NCBI RefSeq assembly: GCF_900111935.1
Contig: NZ_FOYN01000005.1
Span: forward strand, 62,001 to 126,000
Direction of reading: 5' to 3'
Source: Halorubrum sodomense
GTDB lineage: Archaea > Halobacteriota > Halobacteria > Halobacteriales > Haloferacaceae
Length of the DNA stretch: 64,000 nucleotides
Each line of letters begins with the position of its first letter. Position 1 is the first letter of the stretch. The translations under genes and the position numbers were made by a program. Positions 39,731 to 49,223 of the stretch are shown here, one piece after another. The notes beneath the pieces are model-generated. The model searched no databases. It had not been told where the DNA came from and saw nothing but the letters and a program-made list of their open reading frames with translations.

Positions 39731-40025
39731 AGCCGTTTGTGGTCGATCCACAGTCAACCATTTATAAGCAAGCGACTGGGGTTTTGGAGACTGGCATCCC
39801 AGCAGCGGTGATCACTTATAAACAGCCGACAACAACACCACAACTCTCTTTATAAACGACCCCACTCACAACGTACTACACCTACTCCCGGTATCGATCG
39901 GGAAGCACCGGTCATCGATCGACTGTTACAGGTGAGAATCTGTCAGCGACGACGCCCCGACCGTCGGTGACGCCCGCCGCGATGGGAACCTATTCGGTGC
40001 TGGGGGCCGTTTCCGCGGACAACTC

Positions 40026-41228
40026 GTGACCAGCGATCCCGGCCCCACGCCGCCCTCTGAACGTATCACCAGCCTCGACGCGCTCCGTGGGTTCGCGCTG
40101 CTCGGCATCCTCGTCATCAACATCCGCGTCTTCTCGATGCCGGAGCAGACCCTGCTCAACCCGAACGTCTACGGCGACTTCACCGGGCTCGACTACTGGA
40201 CGTGGTTCGTCGGCCACGTGTTCGCGCAGTCGAAGTTCATCACGATCTTCTCGGCGCTGTTCGGCGCGGGCGTTCTCATGTTCATCGAGAGCAAGGAGGA
40301 GAAGGGGCAAGACGCCGTCCGCCTCCACCTCCGGCGGACCGCGGTGCTGATCGCGATCGGCCTCCTCCACGCCTACCTGCTGTGGTACGGGGATATCCTC
40401 GTCACGTACGGGCTCACCGGGATCTTCCTGCTGTTCGTCCGCGACCTCGACGCGCGTCGGCTCGCCGGGCTGGCCGGAGTCTTCCTGCTCTTTATCCCCG
40501 CGGTCGAGCTGTTCGCGGCGATCTCGATCGGCGGCGAGGCGCTCGCCGGGCAGTGGATGCCCGCGGAGGCCGCGATCCGACAGGAGGTGGCGACCTACCG
40601 CGGCGGCTGGCTCGACCAGATGAGCCACCGCGTCGACTCCTCGTTCCAGCGGCAGACGTCCGGCTTCATCGGGTCGAGCTTCTGGCGGGTCGGCGGCATC
40701 ATGCTCCTCGGCATGGCGCTGTACAAGCGGGGCGTGCTGACCGGGGAGCGGTCGACCGCGTTCTACCGTCGGCTCGTCGCGGGCGGCGCCGTCGGCGTCG
40801 GAATCGTCGTCGCCGGCGTCGCGTACATCGAGGCGAACGACTGGAGCGCGGGCGCCGCGCTGTACTGGCGGCAGTTCAACTACGTCGGGAGCCTCCTCGT
40901 CGCCGGCGGCTACGTCGGACTGATCACCCTGTTCGTCCGGTGGCGCGGCGAGGGCGTCGTCACCCGCGCGCTCGCCGCGGTCGGCCGGACCGCGTTCACG
41001 AACTACCTGCTCCAGACGGTGATCGCGACGACGATCTTCTACGGGCACGGGTTCGGGCTGTTCGGCTACGTCAGCCGGGTCGAGGCGATGGGGATCGTCG
41101 TCGCGATCTGGGCGGTCCAGATAGTCCTCTCGGTGCTCTGGCTGCGCTACTTCCGGTTCGGTCCCGTCGAGTGGGTGTGGCGGACGCTCACCTACGGGGA
41201 GAAACAGCCGATACGACTGAAGAGCTGA
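40026..41228 (+). CDS. DUF418 (YeiB-like) membrane protein
   Basis: A 400-residue protein with about ten membrane segments. The N-terminus ITSLDALRGFALLGILVINI and the following FFS-type FITIFSALFGAGVLMF stretch are the DUF418 signature; the C-terminal half has GRTAFTNYLLQTVIATTIFYG. Such proteins are common but poorly understood, possibly acyl or small-molecule transferases or transporters. GTG 40026 is the first good start after a stop. Confidence 0.88.
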   Translation: MTSDPGPTPPSERITSLDALRGFALLGILVINIRVFSMPEQTLLNPNVYGDFTGLDYWTWFVGHVFAQSKFITIFSALFGAGVLMFIESKEEKGQDAVRLHLRRTAVLIAIGLLHAYLLWYGDILVTYGLTGIFLLFVRDLDARRLAGLAGVFLLFIPAVELFAAISIGGEALAGQWMPAEAAIRQEVATYRGGWLDQMSHRVDSSFQRQTSGFIGSSFWRVGGIMLLGMALYKRGVLTGERSTAFYRRLVAGGAVGVGIVVAGVAYIEANDWSAGAALYWRQFNYVGSLLVAGGYVGLITLFVRWRGEGVVTRALAAVGRTAFTNYLLQTVIATTIFYGHGFGLFGYVSRVEAMGIVVAIWAVQIVLSVLWLRYFRFGPVEWVWRTLTYGEKQPIRLKS

Positions 41229-41293
41229 CCGCGCGTTCTCCGAACTGAGACTCGCGAGGACACGTTCAACACCCCGCCGGCGAATCGCCGCCC

Positions 41294-41521
41294 ATGACGA
41301 GTTTCGACGTCCACGACCACCGCCACGAACTGAAACAGCTCCGCGACGCGGGCGCGACGAGCCTCTGGGCGAACCGCGAGGGGATGGCGTGTCCCGTGTG
41401 CGACGACGCCTTCTCGCGCCTGTTCGTCACCCGACAGAGCGGGACGACGTTCCCCGAGAACGACGGCGCGCGGTTCTGTCTGCTGCGCGACGACGACGCG
41501 GTGTACCTGTTCAGACACTGA
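41294..41521 (+). CDS. Small CxxC protein (flagella-cluster-like, 75 aa)
   Basis: A 75-residue protein starting MTSFDVHDHRHELKQLRDAG. CPVCDDAFSRLF gives one CxxC pair, and FCLLRDDDAVYLF ends it. It resembles a small family called flagella cluster protein in haloarchaeal genomes. No archaellum genes are near, so that name may mislead. Confidence 0.75.
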   Translation: MTSFDVHDHRHELKQLRDAGATSLWANREGMACPVCDDAFSRLFVTRQSGTTFPENDGARFCLLRDDDAVYLFRH

Positions 41522-41655
41522 GCGCACAGGCGACCGGTTATCGGAGCGTCGGCTCAGCTGAAATCTCTTCTTCAGACGTATATTCGCCTGAAACGGCTGG
41601 TCGCTGAAGAGTGCGAATTGATCGCTGAGAATCCTCCAAGCTTGAGACGAACCGA

Positions 41656-42063
41656 TTACGCACTCGCGGGGGCGCTGTCGGCATCCCCGTCATCGATGAG
41701 CGGGTAGTCCATGTGGACTTCGATGCGGTCGAATGGGACGACCGGTTGTATCGCGCCGCCGGGGCCGCCCTCTTCGAGCGTCAGGATACCCAGTACTTCC
41801 AGCTGCTTCAGGTTAGAGTGGACGTCGGACACGTCTCTCTCGACGAGCCGCGCCGCTTCGCGCATGCTTTCGGGGGCCTCCTCGGCGATCGCTCGGACGA
41901 GATTCAGGCGGAGCGGCGTGAGGCTGTCGACGAAGTCGTCGTAGGTTCCGAACTGGAGCGTCGCCTTTCCGTCTTGGTCGTCGTCCTCGACGTCCCGGAC
42001 GAACTGGAGTGCGTCCTCACGGAGCTGTTCTCGGTCGCCGACGGTGATGTGGAGTGTGGTCAT
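41656..42063 (-). CDS. HTH regulator of the HVO_A0114 type
   Basis: A 135-residue protein starting MTTLHITVGDREQLREDALQ. The middle (LTPLRLNLVRAIAEEAPESMREAARLVERDVSDVHSNLKQLEVLG, in pieces) is a MarR-like winged helix of the haloarchaeal HVO_A0114 family. Related proteins often pair with a toxin-like gene, but no such partner is adjacent here. It probably regulates its own expression. Confidence 0.8.
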   Translation of the reverse strand: MTTLHITVGDREQLREDALQFVRDVEDDDQDGKATLQFGTYDDFVDSLTPLRLNLVRAIAEEAPESMREAARLVERDVSDVHSNLKQLEVLGILTLEEGGPGGAIQPVVPFDRIEVHMDYPLIDDGDADSAPASA

Positions 42064-42204
42064 GGGTGGGGTGGCGGTGGATCATAAATGACCTCACTCA
42101 TGATGTACTATACTCACTCCCGCAATCTCTCATCGCTACCCCAGTATTGAGCGCGATTGGGTCGGAATATCTCACTCGTGACGGATCGCAACTGATCCGG
42201 GGCG

Positions 42205-43839
42205 TCAGTCGTCGCCCAGCGGGTCGACGCCGGGGTCGGGGTCCTCGATGTAGCGCTCGGTCCACGTGCCGCGCGAGAACCACGCCACGCCGACGACGGC
42301 GCCGAGGACGTTCCCGAGCGCCATGCCGACCCAGACGCCGGTCTCGCCCCAGCCGGCGACGAACACGAGGTACCCCACGCTCGCGACTCGGCCCACCCAG
42401 AGGGTGAGAATCGAGATGACCATCGCGGTCTTCGTGTTGCCGGCGCCGCGGAACGCGCCTAAGATCACCTGCGAGACGCCGATGAAGGCGAACTCCACCG
42501 ACCGGATCCGGACGTACTCGACCGCGTAGGAGATGGTCTCGGGCGCGTCCGGCACGTCGCCGAGGAACGCGCCCACGATCGGCTCGGTGAACGCGACGGC
42601 GACGACCGCGACGAGGAACATCACGCCAGCGCCGGTCGTGGCGGCGAACTTCACCGCCTTGGCGGCGCGGTCGGCGCGGTCGGCGCCGAGGTTCTGCCCG
42701 ACCATCGTGTCGATGGCGCGGCCGAGCCCCATCGCGGGGAGGAAGACGAGCGAGATGAGGCGGTTGCCGAGCCCGTAGGCGGCGACGACGGGCGGCGAGA
42801 AGGTGACGATCATCGCGGTGAGCGTGATCATCGCGAGCGCGCTCGTCGTCTGCTCGACGCTGGAGGGGAGCCCGAGCCGGAAGATGTCCCGGATGAAGTC
42901 GAGGTCGGGCGCGAGGTGGCCGAGCGTCACGTCGGGGCCGTAGCCCGTCCCGAACAGGATCCAGAGCCCGATGGCGGTCGCGACGCCGCGCGAGAGGATC
43001 GTCGCGAGCGCGGCGCCCTGAATGCCGATCCCGGTGACCCCCGTCGCCGAGAGCAGGGTCGCCTCCAGCGCGACCGGGTCGAGCGCGGCGAGGCCGGGCA
43101 CCGCGGCGAGCCACTCGAACAGGGGGTTGCCGTCGAACCCGAAGATGAAGAACGGGTCGAGCAGGACGTTCAGGAGGACGGAGACGAACATGACCGCCAT
43201 CGGCGTCCGCGTGTCGCCGTAGCCGCGCATCAGCGCCGAGAAGACGAAGAAGCCGAACATCAGGGGGATCCCGGCGAAGATCACCTCCATGTAGTCGGCC
43301 GCGAGCGGGATCACCGTCGCCGCGGTCTCGGCGTCGCTCGGCAGGACCTCGAGGGCGGGTCGAGTGTAAAAGTACCCGCCGATCCCGATGAACACGGACA
43401 GCACCGAGACGGTGAAGATCGTCTGTCCCGCAACGAGCCCCGCGGACCCGTCGCCGTCGGCGCCGGTGTACTGCGCGACGAGGATCGCGCCCGCGGTCGT
43501 GAAGCCGCCGGCGACCGCGATCAGCAGGAAGATGAGGGGGAACGCGAGGCTGATCGCGCCGACGGCCTCCGCCGAGAGCCGGCCGAGGTAGAGGGTGTCG
43601 ACGATGTTGTACGTCACCTGTAACAGCTGGATGACGACGATCGGCCACGCTAAGCGGAACAGCGGTCGGAGGAGGCTCCCCTCGGTGATCGACTCGTCGT
43701 CGAGCGGGCCGTCGTCGTCGCCGGGCGCGTCGCTGCGCTCGTCGGCCTCGCGGCGGTCGGCGGCGTCAGCGGACGTGTCGTCGGGCCCGTCGGAGGAGTC
43801 CGACGGATCGGAGGGATCGGCAGCGGGCTCGTCGCTCAC
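42205..43839 (-). CDS. MATE family efflux transporter
   Basis: A 544-residue membrane protein with twelve hydrophobic segments after an acidic, disordered first 55 residues. [21 protein letters not shown] and [12 protein letters not shown] (MATE start) and, in the second half, [16 protein letters not shown] and [18 protein letters not shown] are the repeated family phrases. It exports drugs or metabolites using an ion gradient; the substrate is unknown. The start is GTG 43839. Confidence 0.92.
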   Translation of the reverse strand: MSDEPAADPSDPSDSSDGPDDTSADAADRREADERSDAPGDDDGPLDDESITEGSLLRPLFRLAWPIVVIQLLQVTYNIVDTLYLGRLSAEAVGAISLAFPLIFLLIAVAGGFTTAGAILVAQYTGADGDGSAGLVAGQTIFTVSVLSVFIGIGGYFYTRPALEVLPSDAETAATVIPLAADYMEVIFAGIPLMFGFFVFSALMRGYGDTRTPMAVMFVSVLLNVLLDPFFIFGFDGNPLFEWLAAVPGLAALDPVALEATLLSATGVTGIGIQGAALATILSRGVATAIGLWILFGTGYGPDVTLGHLAPDLDFIRDIFRLGLPSSVEQTTSALAMITLTAMIVTFSPPVVAAYGLGNRLISLVFLPAMGLGRAIDTMVGQNLGADRADRAAKAVKFAATTGAGVMFLVAVVAVAFTEPIVGAFLGDVPDAPETISYAVEYVRIRSVEFAFIGVSQVILGAFRGAGNTKTAMVISILTLWVGRVASVGYLVFVAGWGETGVWVGMALGNVLGAVVGVAWFSRGTWTERYIEDPDPGVDPLGDD

Positions 43840-43883
43840 TGCCGTACAAACGCCGGGGGCGCTCTATCAGGCTTCCGATCCGA

Positions 43884-44975
43884 TCACCGCCCCGCCCCGC
43901 CGCCGCCCCGGTCCTTCCGGTCGTGCCGGGCGCCGCCGTCGTTCGACGTGGCGGAAGCGTCGGTTCCGGGCCGGTCCGAGCCCGCGGCGTCGTCGTCGCT
44001 GAGGTCCGGGGTGGCGGCCGCGGACGCGTCGGGATCGACGCCCTTCGACGTCCCGGATCCGGCCTCGACGCGCGCGACGCCGGAGGTGTCGTCGAAGACG
44101 AGGTGCCGGTGCGGGTACGCCATCGTGACGTTCGCCTCCGGCTCGCCGAGTCGTTCGCGGATCCGCGTGTTCACGTCCGACTGGATCTTCGCCAGCTTGT
44201 ACGGTTTCTTCACCCAGTACCGGAGCCGGAGCAGGATCCCGTCGTCGCCGAACTCGTGGAGCCGACAGTCGGGGCTCGCCATGTACCGCGCCACCCCGAT
44301 ACGGATGTCCGGGCCGCCGTCGATGACCGCCTCGCAGTCGCGCGCCGCGCGCTCGATCCGGCGGCGGGCCTCCGGGATGTCGCTCTCGTAGGTGACCAAG
44401 ACGTCGATCGACCGCCGGGTCCGCTCGTCCTCCGCGGAGAAGTTCGTCACGTCCCGTTCGCGCATCGTCCCGTTCGGCACGACGAGGAAAGTGTTATCGA
44501 GCGTGAATATCTTGGTGTACCGGATCGTGATGTCCTCGACGAACCCCGTCGTCCCGTCCTCCAGTTCTATCATATCGCCGATCTCGAACGGCTGGTCCGC
44601 GAGGATGAACACGCCGTTGATGAAGTTGCCCACAAGCGGCGCGAGGACGATACCGATGACGGCCGAGAACACCGCGGTCCCGAGGAGGAGCTCCTCGAAC
44701 TGGAAGCCGGCCGCGCTGAGACCGACGAGCAGCGCGGCGCCGATGGTCCCCGCCCGGACGCCGCGGACGATCGTCTGTGCGACGCTCTGCCGCGACACGC
44801 GCCGCGCGACCGGCCGGCCGATCAGTCTGACGAGGAAGTTGGCGAGGACGACGCCGACCGCCACCGACGCGACGACGGTCAGGAGCCCCGCTCCCGGGAG
44901 GTTCGCGATTCGGGAGGCGACCTCGGTGAGTCGCGAGACCACCCCCGGAGTCGGCGCCCCTGCCGGAAGTACCAT
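43884..44975 (-). CDS. mscS: MscS-type mechanosensitive channel
   Basis: A 363-residue protein. Three membrane helices ([31 protein letters not shown] and [21 protein letters not shown]) are followed by [25 protein letters not shown], the MscS beta domain, and VPNGTM. The last 70 residues are disordered. It opens under membrane tension to relieve osmotic stress. ATG 44975 is chosen; the longer frame to 45365 reads through noncoding sequence. Confidence 0.9.
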   Translation of the reverse strand: MVLPAGAPTPGVVSRLTEVASRIANLPGAGLLTVVASVAVGVVLANFLVRLIGRPVARRVSRQSVAQTIVRGVRAGTIGAALLVGLSAAGFQFEELLLGTAVFSAVIGIVLAPLVGNFINGVFILADQPFEIGDMIELEDGTTGFVEDITIRYTKIFTLDNTFLVVPNGTMRERDVTNFSAEDERTRRSIDVLVTYESDIPEARRRIERAARDCEAVIDGGPDIRIGVARYMASPDCRLHEFGDDGILLRLRYWVKKPYKLAKIQSDVNTRIRERLGEPEANVTMAYPHRHLVFDDTSGVARVEAGSGTSKGVDPDASAAATPDLSDDDAAGSDRPGTDASATSNDGGARHDRKDRGGGGAGR

Positions 44976-45242
44976 AGCCGATCCGCCGTCGGCCACCCGA
45001 AAAAGCGTTTCTCCCCGCGGACGGTCGGCGCGTGCCCCGCCGAGCGGCGTGGTACCCGCGCCGCCGAACGCGCACCGAGGCTGCGCACGTGGCTCGCCGC
45101 CGTTCTGCGAGGCGAGAATCCCACCGTGAACGGCCGGGAGCGAATCGGACAACACACTGTCCGCCACCGACGGCAGACCGGATGGTCCACACCGATAGAG
45201 GACGCTCCGAAAACGCGTACAACTCGACTCATAGTAAAAAGC

Positions 45243-45250
45243 TATAATCC
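45243..45250 (+). promoter_or_regulatory. TATA box of the TrmB-like gene
   Basis: The sequence tataatcc lies about 24 nt before ATG 45270, fitting a leaderless transcript. Confidence 0.6.
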
Positions 45251-45269
45251 CCGCCCCCGTTCTTCCGAT

Positions 45270-46322
45270 ATGACCGACGATCTCCGGGACACGCTCGATC
45301 GCGTCGGGGACCGATTCAACCTCGGCGAGTACGAGATCGACGCGTACCTCGCGGTGTTGGAACACGGGGAACTGACGGCGAGCGACATCGCCGACCGGAC
45401 CGACATCCCGCAGCCGCGGGTGTACGACACCGTCCGGAGCCTCTCGGACCGCGGGCTCGTCGAACTCCGCGAGTCGCGGCCGATGAAGATCGTCGCCGTC
45501 GACCCCGACGACGCCTTCGGCGACCTGCGCTCGTCGTTCGCGGAGATGGTCGACGAGCTGGAGGCCCGCTACACCGCGCCGACCCGCGAGACCGAGGCCG
45601 TGTCGCTCGTGAAGTCGCGCTCGACGATCCTCCGGTACCTCGAGGAGGTGATCGAGAACGCGGAGTACGAGCTCGCGGTCTCGCTCACGCCCGGCCTCCT
45701 CCGCCGGTTCCGCGACGAGCTCGCCGCGAAAGTCGCCGCGGGCGTCAGCGTCGAACTGCTCGTCACGCCCGCGTCGAACGCGCCCGACCCGGCCGAGTTC
45801 GACTACCTAGAGGTCGCGACCATCGCGCGCGCTCGGCGGGGGATCACCACGCCGGTCCTCGCGGTCGGGGACGGGGAGTACTCCGTGTACGCCACTCAGG
45901 ACGCGCTGCGCGACGACCGCGAGCGATACGGCGTCATCTTCAACCGCTCCGCGCTCGGCTTCCTCGTCTCCGGCTTCTTCGGAACGGTCCTCTGGACGAC
46001 CGCCGAGACGCTCGCCGCCGACGGGGAGGAACGTCCCTTCCCGCGCCGCTACGCGTCGATCCGCCGCGCCGTGAAAGACGTCCGCGAGTTCGACGGCGAG
46101 GAGTTCTACGCGAGCGTGGAGGGGCGCGACATCGAGACCGGCGAGGAGGTGACGGTCCGCGGAAAAGTGGTCGACGTCGCGTTCGTCGACACCGAGGAGG
46201 TGGCGTCGCTGGTCGTCGAGACCGAGACCGGCCGCGTCGAGATCGGCGGTCGAGTCGCCGCCTTAGAGGACGTCGAGGGCCAGGAGATCGTGATCGGTCG
46301 CGGCGAGCCGCCGGCGCTGTGA
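45270..46322 (+). CDS. trmB: TrmB family transcription regulator
   Basis: A 350-residue protein, near the 357 residues of the Halobacterium TrmB. The N-terminal winged helix (residues 18-75: [40 protein letters not shown]) is the TrmB DNA-binding domain. The middle is a PLD-like domain, and the C-terminal 150 residues include the sugar-binding region. In haloarchaea TrmB switches glycolysis and gluconeogenesis genes according to sugar. Its target set here is unknown; the specific ortholog identity is likely but not proven. Confidence 0.85.
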   Translation: MTDDLRDTLDRVGDRFNLGEYEIDAYLAVLEHGELTASDIADRTDIPQPRVYDTVRSLSDRGLVELRESRPMKIVAVDPDDAFGDLRSSFAEMVDELEARYTAPTRETEAVSLVKSRSTILRYLEEVIENAEYELAVSLTPGLLRRFRDELAAKVAAGVSVELLVTPASNAPDPAEFDYLEVATIARARRGITTPVLAVGDGEYSVYATQDALRDDRERYGVIFNRSALGFLVSGFFGTVLWTTAETLAADGEERPFPRRYASIRRAVKDVREFDGEEFYASVEGRDIETGEEVTVRGKVVDVAFVDTEEVASLVVETETGRVEIGGRVAALEDVEGQEIVIGRGEPPAL

Positions 46323-46380
46323 GGCGAGGTCGAGGCGCGGCCCGGTCGCCGTTCAAGTGCGCGCGGCCCGAAGCGCACCC

Positions 46381-46734
46381 GTGACCGACGACGCGTTCTC
46401 CGACGGCGACCGCGAGGAACCGACCGTCTCCTGCGAGCGGTGCGGCCGCGAGTGGAATCTCGACCGCGAGCTCGACGACCTCGACCCCGGCGGTCACGCG
46501 GTCGAGCAGTTCGCGCTCGACCACGAGCGCCACACCGGCCACTACCCGGACGACGTGACGCCGTGGACCGCTCGGTGTCGGCGCTGCCCGGACGGCGAGC
46601 GGTTCCTCGCGGAGCGGCCGGCCCGGCGCTGGGCGGAGACGCACGCGCGGCACACGCGTCATCCCGTCCGGCTCGAGGCGCCGACCGGCGCCGAGGATCT
46701 CGTCTCGGCCGACGGAGAGGTAGACGGGTCGTAG
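46381..46734 (+). CDS. Zinc-finger-like haloarchaeal protein (117 aa)
   Basis: A 117-residue protein starting MTDDAFSDGDREEPTVSCER. Two Cys pairs (SCERCG and RCRRCP) with interspersed His (DHERHTGHY, HARHTRHP) give likely zinc sites. GTG 46381 fits better than the ATG at 46357. It is convergent with the RNase H gene. The function is unknown. Confidence 0.65.
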   Translation: MTDDAFSDGDREEPTVSCERCGREWNLDRELDDLDPGGHAVEQFALDHERHTGHYPDDVTPWTARCRRCPDGERFLAERPARRWAETHARHTRHPVRLEAPTGAEDLVSADGEVDGS

Positions 46735-46754
46735 CGGCCGCCTTCGGGCTCGAA

Positions 46755-47396
46755 TCACGGGCCGAGCGCCGCGATGTCGGCGCCGACCGCCGCCCGGGCG
46801 TCCGCCGGGTTGGGGTCGCTGTCGGCCAGGTGCGTCCAGTCGCAGGCGGACAGCGCCGCGAGCCGGTCCCGGATGGCCGGCCGGTACGGCGCGGCCGAAT
46901 CGACGCCGTCGCCGCTCCCCCAGACATCGTCGATGACGGTCCGCGAGTCGATGCGGACCTCGACGGCGGCGGGGTCGCAGCGCGCGGCCAGCGCCTCCAG
47001 CCCCAGGTGGAGCGCCGCGTACTCCGCGGTGTTGTTCCCGGCCCTCCCGACCGGTCGCCCCAACCGGACCGCCGATTCGCCGTCGGTCCGCAGCACGGCG
47101 CCCGCGCCGGCAGGCCCCCGGTTCCCGCGGGAGCTGCCGTCGACGTAGAGGACGACACTGCGGTCGTCGGAGCCCCACGAGCCGTCGCCCTCGGCGGGCG
47201 GGTCGGCGGCCAGGACCGCCTCGACCGCGGTCCGGATCTCGCCGTCGCTCGTCCCCGGGTCGAACAGGTCGCCGTACCCGGTCACGGCGTCGTCGATCGC
47301 CTCGATGGCGGGGCCGATCTTGTAGCCGTACCGCGCGAGCACGTCGTCGACCCGCCTCGCGAGCGGCGAGAGCCCCTTCGTGGGGAGTCGGTCCAC
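46755..47396 (-). CDS. rnhA: Ribonuclease HI
   Basis: A 213-residue RNase HI of the haloarchaeal type. Catalytic residues are Asp86 (LYVDGSSRGNRGP), Glu125 (NTAEYAAL), Asp150 (RIDSRTV) and a final Asp near 199 in NPADARAA. An N-terminal extension of about 75 residues, helical and acidic, is shared with haloarchaeal relatives. It removes RNA from RNA/DNA hybrids. The start is GTG 47396. Confidence 0.93.
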   Translation of the reverse strand: MDRLPTKGLSPLARRVDDVLARYGYKIGPAIEAIDDAVTGYGDLFDPGTSDGEIRTAVEAVLAADPPAEGDGSWGSDDRSVVLYVDGSSRGNRGPAGAGAVLRTDGESAVRLGRPVGRAGNNTAEYAALHLGLEALAARCDPAAVEVRIDSRTVIDDVWGSGDGVDSAAPYRPAIRDRLAALSACDWTHLADSDPNPADARAAVGADIAALGP

Positions 47397-47532
47397 CTCA
47401 CCCCTCCGTCGACGGCCGCGCTCCCTGTCGATCCATTACCGGCGTATCGGGAGGCCGAGCAAAAAGGCGCGGGCACCGCGAGGGCGCGGCCGCGACCCGA
47501 ACGAATTCCTCCCCGCCGCGCGTGGCGGTCGG

Positions 47533-47916
47533 ATGGAGTACACGACGCTCGGAGGGTCCGGGACGAAGGTGAGTCGGATCGGGATCGGGACGAACACGTT
47601 CGGTGGGGACGCGGACTGGCACCTCTCCGCCGAGGAGGCACGGGCGGTCGTCGACACCGCGATCGACCACGGGATCAACTTCTTCGACACCGCGAACGCC
47701 TACAACGCCGGCGAGAGCGAGCGCGTCCTCGGCGAGGCGCCCGACGGGTACGACCGCGACCGGCAGGTGATCGCGATGAAGGCGTACTTCCGAATGGACG
47801 ACGACGACCCCAACGCTGGCGGGCTCTCGCGGAAGGCGATCGAACAGGAGCTGGCGAACAGCCTCGACTGGCTGGCGGAACCGTACGAGCCGGTCCCGAT
47901 CGACGGCCACGGCTGA
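47533..47916 (+). pseudogene. Truncated aldo/keto reductase
   Basis: A 127-residue protein. The start MEYTTLGGSGTKVSRIGIGT and FFDTANAYNAGESERVLGEA with the catalytic-type Asp and Tyr are a true AKR N-terminus. It stops at SLDWLAEPYEPVPIDGHG, where full-length members (about 320 aa) continue with DYVDLYQIH and the rest of the barrel. The Lys and His catalytic residues and the NADPH site are missing. It is very probably nonfunctional. Confidence 0.85.
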
Positions 47917-48019
47917 GCCGTCCTCGACCCCGACCGCGCTCGCCGGTCGACCGAGAGGGCGACCGCGGGGAGCCGTCGCATCGACAGCGTATTTACGCCC
48001 CGGGCCCCACCGACTCGAC

Positions 48020-48490
48020 ATGACGCTCGTCGTGGTTCCGGTCCGGTTCCCTCCCTCGTCGCACTCCGCCGCGACGCTCCGAGAGGCGGCCCGCGTCGCC
48101 GCCGAGCGCGACGCCGCCCTCACCATCCTCCACGTCGACCTCTACCAGCGGTCTGGCGGCGTCTCGCGCAGCGATCTCAAGCGCGCGGTCGAAGAGCGAA
48201 TCGGCCGGGTCGACCGCGCGCGTTACGTCGTCCGGCGCGGGTTCCTCGTCGAGGAGACGATCCTCGAAGAGATCGTCGCCGAGGACGCCGACGTCGTCGT
48301 CATCGGCTCGAAGCAGGCCGGGCGGTGGCGCCGGATGGTCCAGAAGCTGCTCTCGGACCCCGACATCGACTCGTTCCTCCGCGGCGAGCTCGACTGCACC
48401 GTCATCACCGTCGACGCCGACGGCGAGACCACGGTCGACGAGACCGGCGACGACGCCGCGCCGCTGCCCGACGACGCCGGGGACGACTGA
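48020..48490 (+). CDS. UspA family universal stress protein
   Basis: A 156-residue protein. TLVVVPVRF starts the fold, and DADVVVIGSKQAGRWRRMVQKLL is the nucleotide-loop region near residues 90-115; the final strand is DCTVITVDA. A disordered acidic tail follows. A TATA-like gtatttacg lies about 30 nt before ATG 48020. It is a stress-related nucleotide-binding protein. Confidence 0.88.
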   Translation: MTLVVVPVRFPPSSHSAATLREAARVAAERDAALTILHVDLYQRSGGVSRSDLKRAVEERIGRVDRARYVVRRGFLVEETILEEIVAEDADVVVIGSKQAGRWRRMVQKLLSDPDIDSFLRGELDCTVITVDADGETTVDETGDDAAPLPDDAGDD

Positions 48491-48502
48491 GTCGCGGGCG
48501 AC

Positions 48503-49156
48503 CTACGCCGCGACCTCGTACCGCCGCTCGTACTCGACGACGGTCGCCACGCGGTCTGCGACCCCGGCGCCGAACTCGCGCTCGACCACGTACAGCGCCA
48601 GGTCGATGCCGGAGGTGACCCCGCCCGCGGAGAGCAGGTCGCCGTCGTCGACGACGCGCGCGTCGACGACCTCGGCGCCAGACTCCCGGAGTTCCTCGAT
48701 CGCGGAGGCGTGCGTGACCGCTCGACGCCCGTCGGTGACGCCCGCCTCCGCGAGCAGCATCGACCCGGTACACACCGAGGCGATCCGGGTGCCGGCCGCG
48801 TGGTGCGCCGCGAGCGCGCGCGGCACGTCGCCCTTCCGCGCCTCCGCCCACGCGCTCGCGTCCTCGTCGCGCGCGCTCCATCCCCCGCCGGGAACGACGA
48901 GCAGGTCGGGGGAAGCGTCGGCGTCCGGGTCGGGAAGGGTCCCGTCGACGCCGACGCGGGTCCCGTGGCTCGCGGTCACCGCCTCGCGTTCGTCGAGCGT
49001 GACGTAGCGGACGCGCCCGGCGCGGCCGTCGTCGTCGGCCTCGCCGTCTCCGTCGGACCCCTCCGCCGCGTAGCCGAGCGCGTAGTCGAACACCTCGTAG
49101 GGGCCGATCCCGTCCAGTTCGTCGAACCCGTCGTACAGCAGAATGTCGACGTTCAC
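48503..49156 (-). CDS. DJ-1/PfpI family protein
   Basis: A 217-residue protein. YDGFDELDGIGPYEVFDYA starts the family; VPGGGWSARDED, ASVCTGSMLLAEAGVT with the nucleophile Cys and THASAIEELRE with His follow in the order of the class I glutamine-amidotransferase-like fold. A Gly/Asp-rich insert (about residues 33-48) is unusual. The start is GTG 49156. The activity (chaperone, deglycase or protease) cannot be read. Confidence 0.88.
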   Translation of the reverse strand: MNVDILLYDGFDELDGIGPYEVFDYALGYAAEGSDGDGEADDDGRAGRVRYVTLDEREAVTASHGTRVGVDGTLPDPDADASPDLLVVPGGGWSARDEDASAWAEARKGDVPRALAAHHAAGTRIASVCTGSMLLAEAGVTDGRRAVTHASAIEELRESGAEVVDARVVDDGDLLSAGGVTSGIDLALYVVEREFGAGVADRVATVVEYERRYEVAA

Positions 49157-49223
49157 ACCGCTCTGGAGGGCGGCGAACGGCTTGTGCGTTCCCCCTCCGA
49201 ACGGACGCGTCGCCCCTCCGACG

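Larger units (their letters stand above)
39437..39856 (+). promoter_or_regulatory. Series of TATA-like boxes without genes
   Basis: TATA-like boxes lie at 39437-39445 (tatttaaat), 39471-39477, 39761-39768, 39816-39822 and 39850-39856 (ttataaa types), all on the plus strand. The nearest gene start is 40026. They could drive one or more unannotated short RNAs, or they may come with the repeats. Confidence 0.45.

Noticed and set aside
41656-42063. HVO_A0114-type regulator as half of a toxin-antitoxin system
   Set aside because: No toxin-like gene is adjacent on either side.
43923-45269. Long N-terminal extension of the TrmB frame
   Set aside because: It lies opposite the MscS gene and has no protein-like sequence; a TATA box at 45243 fits ATG 45270.
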